A stretch of DNA of 64,000 nt from Castanea sativa (Eukaryota; Streptophyta; Magnoliopsida; Fagales; Fagaceae), in contig NC_134023.1 in NCBI RefSeq assembly GCF_040712315.1, positions 65,053,257 through 65,117,256 of the forward strand, given 5' to 3'. The position numbers were made by a program, and so were the translations under genes. Shown here in pieces: positions 1 to 11,682 of the stretch. The notes below the pieces were generated by a model. That model saw only the letters and a program-made list of their open reading frames with translations. It was not told the origin of the DNA and made no database searches. Numbering within the stretch: the stretch's first letter is position 1; every line of letters starts with the position of its first letter.

Positions 1-3000
1 ATTTTTTCATCCTAAACTTCCCGTTTCATTTACAATGTCAATTCAAACTATCAATTTACTCAATTGACACCTTAATTTAAAAAGAATTGTATCAAAAGAG
101 TGTAAATAAGGTTCGAATTTGTGATTGTCTATTTTGATACCATGATAAGTTTTATCTTCTTTAAAAAAAAAACTTTTAATCTCTATGTTTTTTTTTTTCC
201 AAAAACTTAAGTTATTAGGAGTTTGATGGATTTAATCATCTAACTATTATTTTAACAGATTTTGATCATCATGATTTTCATTGAGAAAAGTAATATTTTA
301 ATTTTTAATAAAACTTTGATGCTCAATAAAGCTATATCCTCATTACCACGAAACTTCAGCTTAATATCATGCTATATTTTTTGAAAAAACTCTAAATAAA
401 TCACTGCACATTCTACATTATTCTATTATTACTCTCCATCATATATGAATGGGCAAAATTTTAAGCTTGCTACTGCATGAACAATCTGTCAATGTGTTTG
501 TTCAAGAAATAATTTGAGAATGGTACAGGTTAATAAATAGAAATGGATTATTTCTATATTAGTTATAGTTTCTTCATATTAAATTGTCACCTAGTGTTGT
601 AATCAAGGAATATTTCTTTGAAATTCAAACATTGCAATCCCGTATAAAGGTGGGAGACCAAACCATAACTATGATGAACTCCTTGGCACCAAATCACTAA
701 CTTTGGATGGTGATGAGTCTATCATGTTTGGGGTTTGAATTTATTTCAAACAGAACCCTTTGTAGAGACATGTTTATAGGTGAATGAGCACCTAAAAGCA
801 TCTAACTTAGATGCTCAAGAATTGTTCTAGTCTTATTGAGATCAACACACAGGTGAGATAGGACAGGACCACTTGCTCTAAAAAGGGCCTACATAATACG
901 CAGAGGGGAAACAAACTAAAACTAGTAAGGTACATTGACAGGATTAGGTGATGGGGTTGAAGCTGGTCGTACCCATGTGGGTAGAGAGGAAAGTTATATT
1001 CGAAACATAGTATTGATAGGGTACTTCAAAGTTTCTAGGACCTTTATGTTTATTGTTGTTTTATTTGGAACTTTAAATCTGTCCTTAACTGGAGAAGGTA
1101 TCTTATGTGCCCATTGTATACAAGACTTTTGCCCATAACACCTTCTTTTGATATTTTTTATTTTGGTGATTATAAATTGCAACCTTAAAGTTTAGGATAC
1201 TTTGAATTTATCACTTAAAGTTTTTAAATTTGGTGTTATGTGGTGTTTGGAGGAGAAAAATAAAAGAAGCTTTTTTATCCATATCAAGTGCTAAGATAGT
1301 AGTTAAGTATCACCTGATTCACCTCAGCTTAAATTAACGAACTTTCATATAATTTTGCTTGAGGCGAAATTTTGTTCTTCAAAATCTCCAAAAGTTCATT
1401 TGATAGATTTTTAACATAATTCAAATACATCAATATTAATAATTTTTATGAGTTTTGTCTCACGAAATTAGCCAACATCTAAAATCTAATAAAAACTTGT
1501 CCAATGAGGTCTTACATTTAGCTTCTCTTACCCAAGATTTATTTTTTGAGTGCCTCTTTCACAGTATTAAATTTCAGGTAAGTACATATAAGAAGAGTGG
1601 TGCATAGATTTCACTTTTCCAAGTGGCTTATCGATCATGTAAAATAAAAATATATATTAAAAAATTTTTGTAAAAGAAAACATATGCTCTTAAATATTAT
1701 ACGTGTGGATGAAAAAATGTATTGAAATGTGTGTAAAGTTGTTTAAAATGTGTATTTGTGTGTTAAAACTTGCTCACCAAATAGGCTCTATATTACTTAC
1801 TTAAATATCATATCTTCTTTATCTTAAAGAAGATCTGAATAGTGTCCCACGTGGAGATGTCGGTGTAAGGATGAATCAAAGTAGTTTTTTCTCCTTGACT
1901 CACTTTTACTCGTAATTATATCAAATGTCAATGCTCATAATTATATTCATAAAATCATAGAATGGTGCCATGAAGATGCTATGACTCAGCAACATTGTTA
2001 TAAGTCTGTCTCTTCCATGAAAAGAATGTGTAATCAAATGAAATCTATACCCAACTTAATTATTGTACGCGAAATTAGCGACACCCATAGGATTTTATTT
2101 TTGTTTTTGCTTCTATTTTAGATAGTTAATCAGAAGGTGAAGATTTGTTTTTTATTTTTTTATAGAAGATATGAATCTTACTCTAATTTAATCTTAGTAT
2201 ATATGTATACGAAGTTCCTAAAAGCTTAAATTTCAACCTCCACAATAACTTTATGCTTGTGAAGTCACGTCACGTAAAGGATATATGCTGGTAATGAGGT
2301 AAAGATTTGAACGCAAGAGTTTCGTTGAAAATAGCCAATTAAGCTTTAACACTTTCACTCTACCAATAGAGCCTAATAAAAACCCAGTTTTTGTTGAGCA
2401 CAATTTCATTCTGGTCCATGTCTGTCAAGAGAAAAAGTATGGGTTGCATGTGGCCATGGGCCCTTTGGGCCATCTTAAGAGATAAGACCCCACAATTTTT
2501 TATTTTCTTCTTCTCTGACTGGGATTGTCTACATAATGGCCATGGACAAGGTTCGTGCACATGCACCTCCATGACTTTAACATTATGAAAACTTTGATGC
2601 AAACACCCACATCCACAATTATGTAGATTGCATTTATTAGTTTATCTTGGTATCTAATCCTAGTTATAAAACATTGGACTTATAATAGTCTTTGACTTAT
2701 TGTTGCTTGTGGCTGAATGATGACCCAATAGCTTTATTGGGTCTGGGTCTATATGTATAATACAGAACTGTCAAAGCCCGGACCTTATTTATTTATTTGT
2801 TTGAAATAGTTCTTATTTTATTTCTTTTTCTATCTATGCCAAAAGATTATTTTGGATGCAATCCTAATAGCATGTACATCACAGATGATTACTTGAATCC
2901 CATATAGTTTGCAAGAAAGAAGCTTTGAAGTTAGAGCAGAATCTTATAAATTACATTCATGCTACATCCACCTTTTTGGGTTCTAAGGTTTTTTGAGTTT

Positions 3001-3389
3001 TTATGTGTTTCTCTCTTGATTTTTTCTTTGAGTGTTAATTATTTGGTTTCTAGAGGATGACAATTTGATTCTTTTCAATGTTGTATGTGTCTTTGTTTTT
3101 TGGCTGTACCTCTTTTATTTATTTATTTATTTATTTTATTTTATTTTTTTAAATTTCATATAACTCAAGTTAGATCAAACTTGTTTCAACATAGACTTAC
3201 TTGGAGAAGCATTCTTTTTAGGGGCTACCTATGAGAGTGTTACTTGGTTGGTTCTCTTCTTAGCCATGACATGGAATTTAAATGTGCGTGCAACTATGCA
3301 TAGTGATGCAGATTGGTTGATCAAGGAGACGATATTTTAAAATAATTTATGTAATTTTCAGAACTACTGCCAACCAATCGTCTATTTTA
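1..3389. other. AT-rich intergenic sequence, no gene recognised
   Basis: No open reading frame here has the length, composition or motifs of a real gene. The sequence is AT-rich with short poly-A and poly-T runs and an ATTT repeat near 3117-3140. Around 112-150 (read on the minus strand) and again at 42201-42235 there is a TGGTATCAAA-like string followed by a TTCGAA/TTCAAT-like box. This could be a relic of a primer-binding site or of a tRNA-derived SINE, but it is too degraded to name. Confidence 0.5.
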
Positions 3390-6300
3390 TATGGCTCAAA
3401 TTTATAGCTTTTTCTCCTTTACATAGTGCAAACTTTGAGGTACATAAATTTTGGTTCCTGACCAAATTGTGCATAAATTAATCTCCACCTTTTTCCAATC
3501 ATGGCATAACTCACAGCAACACTGAACATACTTAGAATTGAAAAATCTAATTAAAAAGGTGAGAAAAGAAACAAATCAAGTTCGCAGGTTCTTTGTGCCA
3601 ATGAAATAACCAAAAAAAGAAGGGATAGTTCACCTTTCTGAATGACTAGTAGGAGAGAAACCAATAGAAAAGATCAGTTCATATAGCAGAAGTTTTAATG
3701 CTAATATGCTGAAAGTGTAGCCAATAATAGTGGGTTTATGCGAAATATAAATAGAAAAGAGAAGAAATAATAACATTATTACATGAGAAACAAAGATTTA
3801 CGTAATTCAACTTTAAGCCTACATCCACGGGCAACGTCAAGAAAGTTTCACTAAGAAACTAAGAAGATTACAAATGTGGCACAAAGACACTCTCACTGGA
3901 TCCAAACCCCAAATACACCCAAAGAACTCTCTCTCTCTCAAAATACAAAAGCCAAGTCTCAAGAGATTTCACAAAGAGCCCACGTATATATTACCAAAGT
4001 AGAGGTGTAGCAAAAGAATGACTCAAATCCTAAACCATGTATAGTTTGTGGAACTTGACTAAAATACCAGAGTCCTAACCAAAGTCGACAAAACGAGTCC
4101 AAGCCAAATACAACTCAAATTTGACTTTCACACCTAACATATTCAAGCCACGCCAACAAGATTACTTTGTAATCTTTATCATCATGTGTCATTGGAGCTT
4201 GTAATCTCAGTCCTGGTGCTATATCTTCTCTCTTTTGTTATACTTATTTGGCTAGACCTTAAACTAATCAGCATTTACAAAAGAAATCAATTGACTCAAT
4301 TTTGGTGCTTTTAGTGCAAAGTTCAAGGAATAAAATTGTGCTTCCCCACCAAACAAAAGCGGGTAAAAAAAAAATGCATCTGACAATTAGAAGATATTAA
4401 GCACAAATTTTCTTCTCCAAAAAAAACAAATTATTGAGTGCAAATTTTAATCATAAAGAGACATTGGGACTTTAAGAGGCATGTAAAATTTTTCAATAAT
4501 GGAGCTAACTATTGATAAGTAAGCAGCCAAGATATTGATCTCTAATTTTTTCACAGGACAAATTATCAAATGCAAACATTTGTAATTTGCAGAGATTGAA
4601 TCAGTATATTTCATAAAAAAAAAGTCTCACATGAAGCTTGATTTACACTTTTTTTCAACCAAGTACATATGGAATATGGATTAACAAAAAAAAAAAAAAA
4701 AAAAAGGAATTACAAACTTTTTAAACTAAAGATATATGCCAAGAATCTTTTACCTTTAACGGATACTTCCTAATTTTTTCAAAAGAGACGTCCAAATTCC
4801 AAATCCCTCATCCCTAGTTTTTGAATTATAAAAAATTAATAAATAAAAGTCTAAGTAGATATCAGCAACCTATGAAATACTCACAGTATAGCTCACTACA
4901 ATATTCAACATACTTAGAATTGAAAAATACAGCCAAAGAAATGGGGAAAAAAAGAAGAAAGAAACAAAAAAGTTAACAAATTCAATTCCTGTTAAAATAA
5001 CCAGAAAAATGGGATACTCAACCTTTCTAGAGAAATCAAGAAAGATTAGTAAAAGAGATCATTTTATAGTCTTTATCATCCTCTTTCATTAGTGCTTGGA
5101 TTCCTAACTTAAGAATGTCCCTCTCCATCTTGGTGTTATATCTTCAATTTTTGTTATCTTTATTTCTTGCACAAAAGTCAACTGCAAGATCATTTATAAC
5201 TTATGATATTTCTGTAGGCTAGTAATATAGGAGCATTGAAAATTGTTGTTTGGAAATAGAGGGAAAACGGAAGAGAAAAACAATACAAAGATTTATGTTG
5301 TTTAGCAGTATGCCTCCATCCACGTGAGTGAGTGGCTAATGGTTTCACTATATGAAAAATAGGATTTACAACATATTGATATAACCCCTATTAAAAACCC
5401 TGAACCATTACATTGGAATTGTTGTGCTCTCACACTTATTCAAAATATTAGCCATCATCTCTAACAAGGAGTCCGGGGTACCTCTTCTAGTATGTTGTTA
5501 TTGAATCTTCAACTACATAGAACAAACAAGAATGCTTTCAATTGCTTCATTCATCACATAGTTTATCATTCTCTTCTTGGTTTAGCTACCAAGAAACTGG
5601 TTGCATCATCAACAAGCTATCAACTTGATATCTACTCCAGCATGATACCTAAACTTTTGCTGGACACAGAAGTTTGTCATAAGACAAGTTGCAAGTTATA
5701 TAGACGCAATGACCTAAATACGAAACCAAAAATTGATGTTGCTATTTTATTATTTCCACTTACCCTTATTTTTCACTCTACTCCACAAAAGCACAAGTCC
5801 TCCAAGGTGGTGGACTTCACAGTGCTATGACATGATAGTCGTTGCTTTTGTCATCTAATCTGCAAAAAAGAGTAACCTGGCATTAGTTATGACAAAACTT
5901 AATATGATCATCTATTCTCAAATTATTGGATGAATGACAAATGAAATTGTTTAACTGTGTTAAATCTAATTAACGTGTTGAAAATTCTGAGTTGGTTAGT
6001 GCCTAACATTAAACACATTCAAATAAGGTTAGCTATTCGCACGTGGTAAATTTTACACTCCCTTGAGAGAAGAAAGAATTCAAAGTTTAAAACACATAAT
6101 CAATGCTAAAACCGAATAAAATAGAATTTCACCCAAACATTCATATGGTGATTATCCTTAGGAATATTTTGAAAACCTTTTGGGCGAAGAAAACAATAAG
6201 GCAAATTTTGTAATTGAATGATATATGAAGCTTTTGTTTCCTAAAGTTCGCAAGTGCAAGTACCTATATTTAAATTTTAACCATTAAGCGAAAATAACTT

Positions 6301-7925
6301 CTTTCTCACGAGTCATAATATCTAGAAAGCATACTTCACACGTTTATCAACCAATCAAAAATTTCTAAGATAAACAATCAATGTAAGAAATTAATGTCTA
6401 AATGTGAGGGAAACTAACCACTGAGGAGGACCAATAAAATCTCCGATAACTAAAAGCCAAAAATCTTTAAGACACAAAAATCAGATAGCCTGATCAATGG
6501 AAAACTCCTTGGTGGGGAATAAAACCTCTCTAATCCACTTCTTAATCAGATGAGACAATAGGAATTTAGAAGCCTTTTAGTTTTTTCCATGGGTTCTGAA
6601 AAGCTGCTACCATAGAATATTGTCGTGGGAGACCTTTTATAGACATTTGTGCAGAAATTTTATCTGGCCTACCGGGAATTTTCATAATTTCTAGTAAGAA
6701 CAAATTTCAAGTAAGAATCGGGTAGAAAACTAGGAGTTTCATTTAGATGAATTGAGACAGTGCCTTACCTTCACCATGAATGCAAATTTCTGTCCAGAAA
6801 AGTGTTGATATATATAACTTGATTCATAGAATGAAACTTTTGGAACATGTGCTCAATTCCAATACTCACTGATACAAGAACCACTACCAAGAAAGTGAAC
6901 ATAATTGTAAAATTAATATGAGCAACATGATAAGAGGAGGTCCAATTAGTAAGAATAATGTATTCATAATTTTACTTTCGGACCCAAACAATTGGAAGAG
7001 TGTGCTCATTTGTTGTCTTTTGTTTTTTATTTTTTATTTTTTTATTATAGCTATGGTTATTTAACAATCTTTTTTTATAGCTAAGCATCCTTAAGAGTGT
7101 AAGGCGATTTCAAAGATAAAAAGCAAATGTCATGCTACTGAACTAAATGCACTCACCAAGCAATCGTTGTTCATGGAAAGTCTAAGGAGCCATCTCACTG
7201 GAAAATCACATATTTTCCTTGCAAATCAGCTTAGTCAGTTGAACATGAATCATGATAATGCTAATTTCTTATTTTCTTTAGTAAGTTGTATCTACCACTT
7301 TGCTATTAGAGCAAGATCAGATAGCTTTCTCATTGAAATATTTACATCATGTCTGGACCTTGCACAAATAGAGAAAATAATATAATATCAAAACCTGTTG
7401 TAGTAACTAATTGCATCTTTAGTCTAGATTAAAATATTTTTCTAGATAGTTCTTCTGATTAATTTTTATCAGAAGCCTTATGAAACTGTTATGTAGGAAT
7501 AAAGGTTATAGTTTGAGAAGCACTAAAAGTAACATTAATGACCAAGAATTATTTACCATGAAATTAAGTTATCTATGAAATCATGGAGTATTCTGCAGTC
7601 TGCTCTAACAAAAACCTATGCTCTTCATTCATTAGAACTAACCAAGGCTCTGTTTGAGAGTGAAATAATAAGAGAATAAGAGAGGAAACTGATAATATGC
7701 CAACCATATTGCAAATAAATTTCCAAAAAAAATGAAACCAAATTTATGAGAAAAGATTAAATTTGGTAACGAATGAAATAGTTACTGTTCCTTTTCTATT
7801 AAGTTGCTGCATAATCTTTTTGCCAACTACGTTTGAAGAAACGTGCACTCTTAAACTTGTCGGCTTCAGTATCAATACTCCTCAGGCTTCTAAAATCAAG
7901 TAACCAATAAATTCACCATACTTGA
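3390..7925 (-). repeat. NLR-tail duplication module, copy 1 (left part)
   Basis: This non-coding segment recurs at 22590-26900, 41650-44277 and 44940-48400 in the same orientation. Shared landmarks include the stretch around 5466-5880, which matches 23915-24290, 42876-43300 and 45760-46170. The stretch around 6130-7925 matches 24490-26540 and 46350-48395. The copies differ by many substitutions and small indels, so the duplication is not recent. By position it corresponds to sequence downstream of the minus-strand NLR genes. Short ORFs inside it are not kept open between copies, so it is treated as non-coding. The copy is interrupted at 7926 by the Tat retrotransposon and resumes at 18157. 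Confidence 0.75.
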
Positions 7926-8447
7926 TGAAGTGGAGTAAAAATAGGAGACGGATATCTCCATTTGACTTGAAGGGACGGAGAAGAAGAAGACGGATTGACA
8001 CCGTAGGAAACGCGAATAGGACGGCTAAATGTTATTGAGTATCCATCATATATGGATTGGTTATAAATTCTTGGTTGTATGTCACCTGATATGTTTGAGT
8101 CGACTTTTGCTTTATCTCCACGCAAGCGTGTACACTTGAACTCCTTGCATTACACGTTTGAGAAGACTCCTATATGGAAAAGAATTCAAGAAGGAAGTTG
8201 TACCCTAAAAGGAAAGGCAATTCTACGCCAATATAAATACCCCAGAAACCCTAAATATCGAGGTACGCACAATTGACTCAACTCTAGCACTCTAGGGTTG
8301 TAAAGAAATTCTAACTTGACCTTCGGAGGGTTTTTGGCCGACACCACACCGGTGCTCTCCTTTAGGTCTCTTTGTTTTCTCTTTGCAGGTGTTGACTCGA
8401 ATTGGAGAGTGCTTGCGGCTTATTGGTGATTTTTTCGACATCATCAG
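7926..8447 (+). repeat. 5' LTR of the Tat element
   Basis: 522 bp, TG...CA termini, matching 17636-18156 at an offset of 9710 (9709 after one indel near 8400). It carries a TATA-type box at 8232-8239 and is followed by the primer-binding site. Confidence 0.95.
8232..8239 (+). promoter_or_regulatory. TATA box in the Tat 5' LTR
   Basis: TATAAATA in the 3' half of the LTR, in the usual place for the U3 promoter. It is conserved in the 3' LTR at 17942-17949. Transcription would start shortly downstream and read into gag. Confidence 0.6.
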
Positions 8448-8449
8448 TT

Positions 8450-8467
8450 GGCGCCGTCTGTGGGAAA
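8450..8467 (+). other. Primer-binding site of the Tat element
   Basis: TGGCGCCGTCTGTGGGAA starts two bases after the 5' LTR. The first nine bases match the tRNA-Asp-type primer site common in plant gypsy elements. The rest diverges, so the priming tRNA is not certain. Confidence 0.75.
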
Positions 8468-8524
8468 TTGAGAGCGTAGGGAAGACTACTTAGCCTTTGC
8501 TCTATTCCTAAGACGAAAAGTTGC

Positions 8525-9631
8525 ATGGTACTCACCAGATCGATGGCAACAACCAACAATCAAGGAGAAGAACCGCGTGCCACAGCGCTAGAAAGGCAAG
8601 TCCAAACGCTTGCGGCGGCGGTTGAGCGCCTCACTAAGCAGAATCATGATTTAGAAGAGCAACTACGACAAAGGAATGCACACCAAAGTGCACCAGAGGA
8701 AGACCAGGAAGGCACTAGCCCGGAGGGGAGGAACGCCGTAGGGCTCGAGGGTAGCAATGCCCCGACTAGACCAGAGCGGCAGGAGACCAACCCGCCGTCT
8801 GTCTCAGACACCTTACCGCCTCACATTGCAGCCGAGATGCACCAGATGAGGGAACGTATGGACGTGATGATGAGCGCCCTGAAGGGACGAATATCAAGCG
8901 ACCTGGACGACCTGGTCCATAGAACAGATTCGCCCTTCACGACGCTCGTGACTTCATGCCCCCTTCCTCCAAAGTTTCGCATGCCACACATCGAGAACTA
9001 TGACGGGTCCAAGGACCCTTTAGATCATTTGGAATCTTTCAAGACCCTGATGCACCTTCAGGGCGTGCCGGACAAAATCATGTGCAGGGCTTTCCTCACC
9101 ACGTGGAAAGGACCTGCGAGGGACTGGTACAGTAGGCTGGCACCTAACTCCATTGGCACTTTCAAAGAATTAGGCGCACAATTTGTATCACACTTTATCG
9201 GGAGTCACCGACATAAGAAATCCACAGCGTGTTTGTTGATCATCAGGCAGCGAGAAGGCGAGACTTTGAGATCATACATCGACCGATTCAACAGGGAATC
9301 CCTCAAGATAGACGAGGCCGATGACAAGATACTCGTGGCAGCATTCACGAACGGGCTACGGAAGGGTAAGTTCATGTTCTCTTTATACAAGAATGACCCA
9401 AAGACTATGTCCGACGTGTTTTACAGGGCAACAAAGTATATGAACGCAGAGGACGCCTTGCTCGCTAGAGAAGATAAACCCAGAAAGAGGGAAAGGCAGG
9501 AAGATATGCAACGGACAAGGGGCAAAAAAGGGCAAGAACCAGAGAACGACGGGAGGATCGGCGACCCAAGCTGCCTACGGGAAGGTTTACAAACTTCACC
9601 CCCCTCACAGCCCCAATTGACCAGGTGTTGA
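8525..9631 (+). CDS. gag: Tat Gag, N-terminal part of a frameshifted Gag-Pol
   Basis: The ATG at 8525 opens about 75 bp after the PBS. The first ~60 residues are a predicted coiled coil (ALERQVQTL...VERLTKQN), followed by an acidic linker. The plant retrotransposon Gag core runs from about residue 145 to 270, with motifs such as FKTLMHLQGVPD, RAFLTTWKG, RDWYSRL and SYIDRFN. The open frame ends at 9631, but Gag-like coding actually leaves it around 9520-9530. From there the +1-related frame (positions ≡1 mod 3) continues with a typical FTNFTPL...QVLMQI segment and then the zinc-knuckle-like region. A one-base indel in the A run at 9524-9529 is the simplest cause, so the last ~35 residues of this ORF are probably out of frame. 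Gag forms the cytoplasmic virus-like particle. Confidence 0.85.
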   Translation: MVLTRSMATTNNQGEEPRATALERQVQTLAAAVERLTKQNHDLEEQLRQRNAHQSAPEEDQEGTSPEGRNAVGLEGSNAPTRPERQETNPPSVSDTLPPHIAAEMHQMRERMDVMMSALKGRISSDLDDLVHRTDSPFTTLVTSCPLPPKFRMPHIENYDGSKDPLDHLESFKTLMHLQGVPDKIMCRAFLTTWKGPARDWYSRLAPNSIGTFKELGAQFVSHFIGSHRHKKSTACLLIIRQREGETLRSYIDRFNRESLKIDEADDKILVAAFTNGLRKGKFMFSLYKNDPKTMSDVFYRATKYMNAEDALLAREDKPRKRERQEDMQRTRGKKGQEPENDGRIGDPSCLREGLQTSPPSQPQLTRC

Positions 9632-11682
9632 TGCAGATTAAAGACGAAGGAACTTTGACGTTCCCTGGCAAGCTAAAGGGAGATCCTAATAAGAGGCTAA
9701 GAGACAGGTACTGCCACTTTCATGGCGATTATGGTCACGATACGGCAGACTGTTACGACTTAAAGCAGCAAATTGAAGCCCTCATTAGGCAGGGAAGGTT
9801 GCAGAGGTTTATAAGCAAGGAGAGAATGGATCAAAACCAGGAGCTGAACCCCAGACGGGAACATGAACGCCCCAGACCACCTGTAGCAGACATACGAATG
9901 ATAATAGGGGGCACTACTTCAGTAGGGTCGTCCAAAAAGGCCCGAAGGACCTACTTACGGACGGTGCACAGGGTCCAGTCGATAGGTTCCTCGCTAGAAG
10001 GAACACGACGAGATAGCCCCAGCATCGGGTTTTCGGAAGAAGAGGCGCGACGCCTTCACCACCCACATGATGACGCGCTCGTGGTTAGCATACAAGCAGG
10101 GGACTTCAACATCCACCGAGTATTGGTGGACAACGGGAGCTCAGAGGATATCCTTTACTACCCCGCATTCCAGCAAATGGGGATTGCTAAAGAGCGCCTG
10201 ATCCCAACAAGCGCGCCCCTCGTTGGCTTTGGAGGAACCCGGGTTTATCCTTTAGGATCCGTCACGTTGGCGGTGACGGTAGGAGACTACCCGCAGCAAA
10301 TAATCAAGGATATTTCTTTTCTCGTGGTTGATTGCTCCTCAGCATATAATGCCATACTCGGACGACCCACTCTCAATGCGTGGAAGGCCGTCACCTCTAC
10401 CTACCATCTGATGATCAAGTTTCCCACCGAATACGGAGTTGGAGAACTGCGAGAAAATCAGGTGGCTGCGCGGGAATGTTACGTTGGCATGATGGAGATG
10501 GATGACCACCTACAGGCAATGAATATCGAGGAACAGAGAACAGTAGCAGAACCTGTGGAAGAATTGGAGGAGGTACGATTGGATGATTCTAGGCCCGACC
10601 GAACCACCAGAATCGGAACCTTAGTCGACCAAACGGTTCGACATGCGCTCGTGTTATTCCTCAAAGAGAACCAAGACGTGTTTGCATGGAGCCATGACGA
10701 CATGCCGGGAATTGATCCGACAATCATAGTTCACAAATTGAACGTGTCACCTTCTTTCTCTCCAGTTCGACAAAAAAAGCACGTGTTCGCCCCGGAACGA
10801 GATCGAGCCATAGCAGAGGAAGTGCAGAAGCTACGAGAAGCAAACTTTATACGGGAGGTGTACTACCCTGATTGGCTGGAAAATGTAGTAATGGTAAAGA
10901 AATCAAACGGAAAGTGGAGAATGTGTGTTGACTTCACGGATCTGAATAGAGCATGCCCTAAAGACAGTTACCCGCTCCCGCGCATTGACACCTTAGTAGA
11001 CTCCACCGCAAGACATGAACTTTTGAGCTTCATGGATGCCTTCTCTGGCTACAATCAAATTAAATTGGATAAGACTGATCAGGAGAAAACATCATTTGTG
11101 ACAAGCCAGGGGCTTTTTTGCTACAAGGTGATGCCGTTCGGGCTCAAGAACGCAGGAGCCACGTATCAGCGATTGATGAACAAAATGTTCGCGCACCAAA
11201 TTGGCAAAAACGTCCAGGTTTACGTAGACGATATGTTGGTGAAAAGCGCAAAGGTGTCTGATCATCTGAGGGACCTCCAAGAGACTTTCAACACTCTTCG
11301 GACGTACAAAATGAAGCTGAATCCAAGCAAATGCGCATTCGGAGTTACCGCTGGGAAATTCTTAGGATTCATGGTGTCCCAGAGGGGCATTGAAGTCAAC
11401 CTAGAGAAAGTAAAAGCAATTATAGAACTATCTCCTCCGAGGACGGTAAAGGAAGTGCAAAGCTTGACAGGGAAGATCGCAGCCTTAAACAGGTTTGTAT
11501 CAAGAGCAACGGACAAGTGTCTCCCCTTCTTCAGAACACTAAGGAGATCTTTCAAGTGGACGGACGAATGCCAAAGGGCATTTGAAGAGTTGAAGTCATA
11601 TCTCTCTGCCCCGCCATTGCTTAGTCTGTCCACGCCAGGGAGGAATTGTTCCTGTACCTTGCCGTCTCATCAGCAGCGGTAA
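9625..11682 (+). CDS. pol: Tat Gag C-terminus, aspartic protease and reverse transcriptase (frameshifted Pol part)
   Basis: This frame carries the end of Gag, with a zinc-knuckle variant CHFHGDYGHDTADC (C-x2-H-x4-H-x4-C, His in place of the second Cys). Next comes the protease with VLVDNGSSEDIL around residues 165-176, where DNGSS is the plant Tat form of the catalytic DTG/DSG. Reverse transcriptase follows at about 390-570, with WRMCVDFTDLN, FMDAFSGYNQI, MPFGLKNAGATYQ and the catalytic YVDD near residue 532. The frame ends in ~15 out-of-frame residues. Pol proper crosses to the next frame at the GGG run 11638-11640, where one base appears to be missing. The first codon here is GTG and the segment is not an independent gene; it continues Gag-Pol after the frameshift near 9525. 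Confidence 0.9.
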   Translation: MLMQIKDEGTLTFPGKLKGDPNKRLRDRYCHFHGDYGHDTADCYDLKQQIEALIRQGRLQRFISKERMDQNQELNPRREHERPRPPVADIRMIIGGTTSVGSSKKARRTYLRTVHRVQSIGSSLEGTRRDSPSIGFSEEEARRLHHPHDDALVVSIQAGDFNIHRVLVDNGSSEDILYYPAFQQMGIAKERLIPTSAPLVGFGGTRVYPLGSVTLAVTVGDYPQQIIKDISFLVVDCSSAYNAILGRPTLNAWKAVTSTYHLMIKFPTEYGVGELRENQVAARECYVGMMEMDDHLQAMNIEEQRTVAEPVEELEEVRLDDSRPDRTTRIGTLVDQTVRHALVLFLKENQDVFAWSHDDMPGIDPTIIVHKLNVSPSFSPVRQKKHVFAPERDRAIAEEVQKLREANFIREVYYPDWLENVVMVKKSNGKWRMCVDFTDLNRACPKDSYPLPRIDTLVDSTARHELLSFMDAFSGYNQIKLDKTDQEKTSFVTSQGLFCYKVMPFGLKNAGATYQRLMNKMFAHQIGKNVQVYVDDMLVKSAKVSDHLRDLQETFNTLRTYKMKLNPSKCAFGVTAGKFLGFMVSQRGIEVNLEKVKAIIELSPPRTVKEVQSLTGKIAALNRFVSRATDKCLPFFRTLRRSFKWTDECQRAFEELKSYLSAPPLLSLSTPGRNCSCTLPSHQQR

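Noticed and set aside
112..150. SINE or TRIM relic (TGGTATCAAA-like string on the minus strand, also at 42201-42235)
   Set aside because: Too short and degraded; no paired ends, poly-A tail or target duplication found.
5492..5830. 112-codon plus-strand ORF in tail module 1
   Set aside because: The corresponding stretches at 23950, 42909 and 45790 are broken by stops and frameshifts, so the frame is not conserved.
11262..11633. Minus-strand ORFs of 60-125 codons opposite Tat pol, and plus-strand ORFs opposite the LINE and NLR
   Set aside because: Shadows of the real coding strand with no domains of their own.
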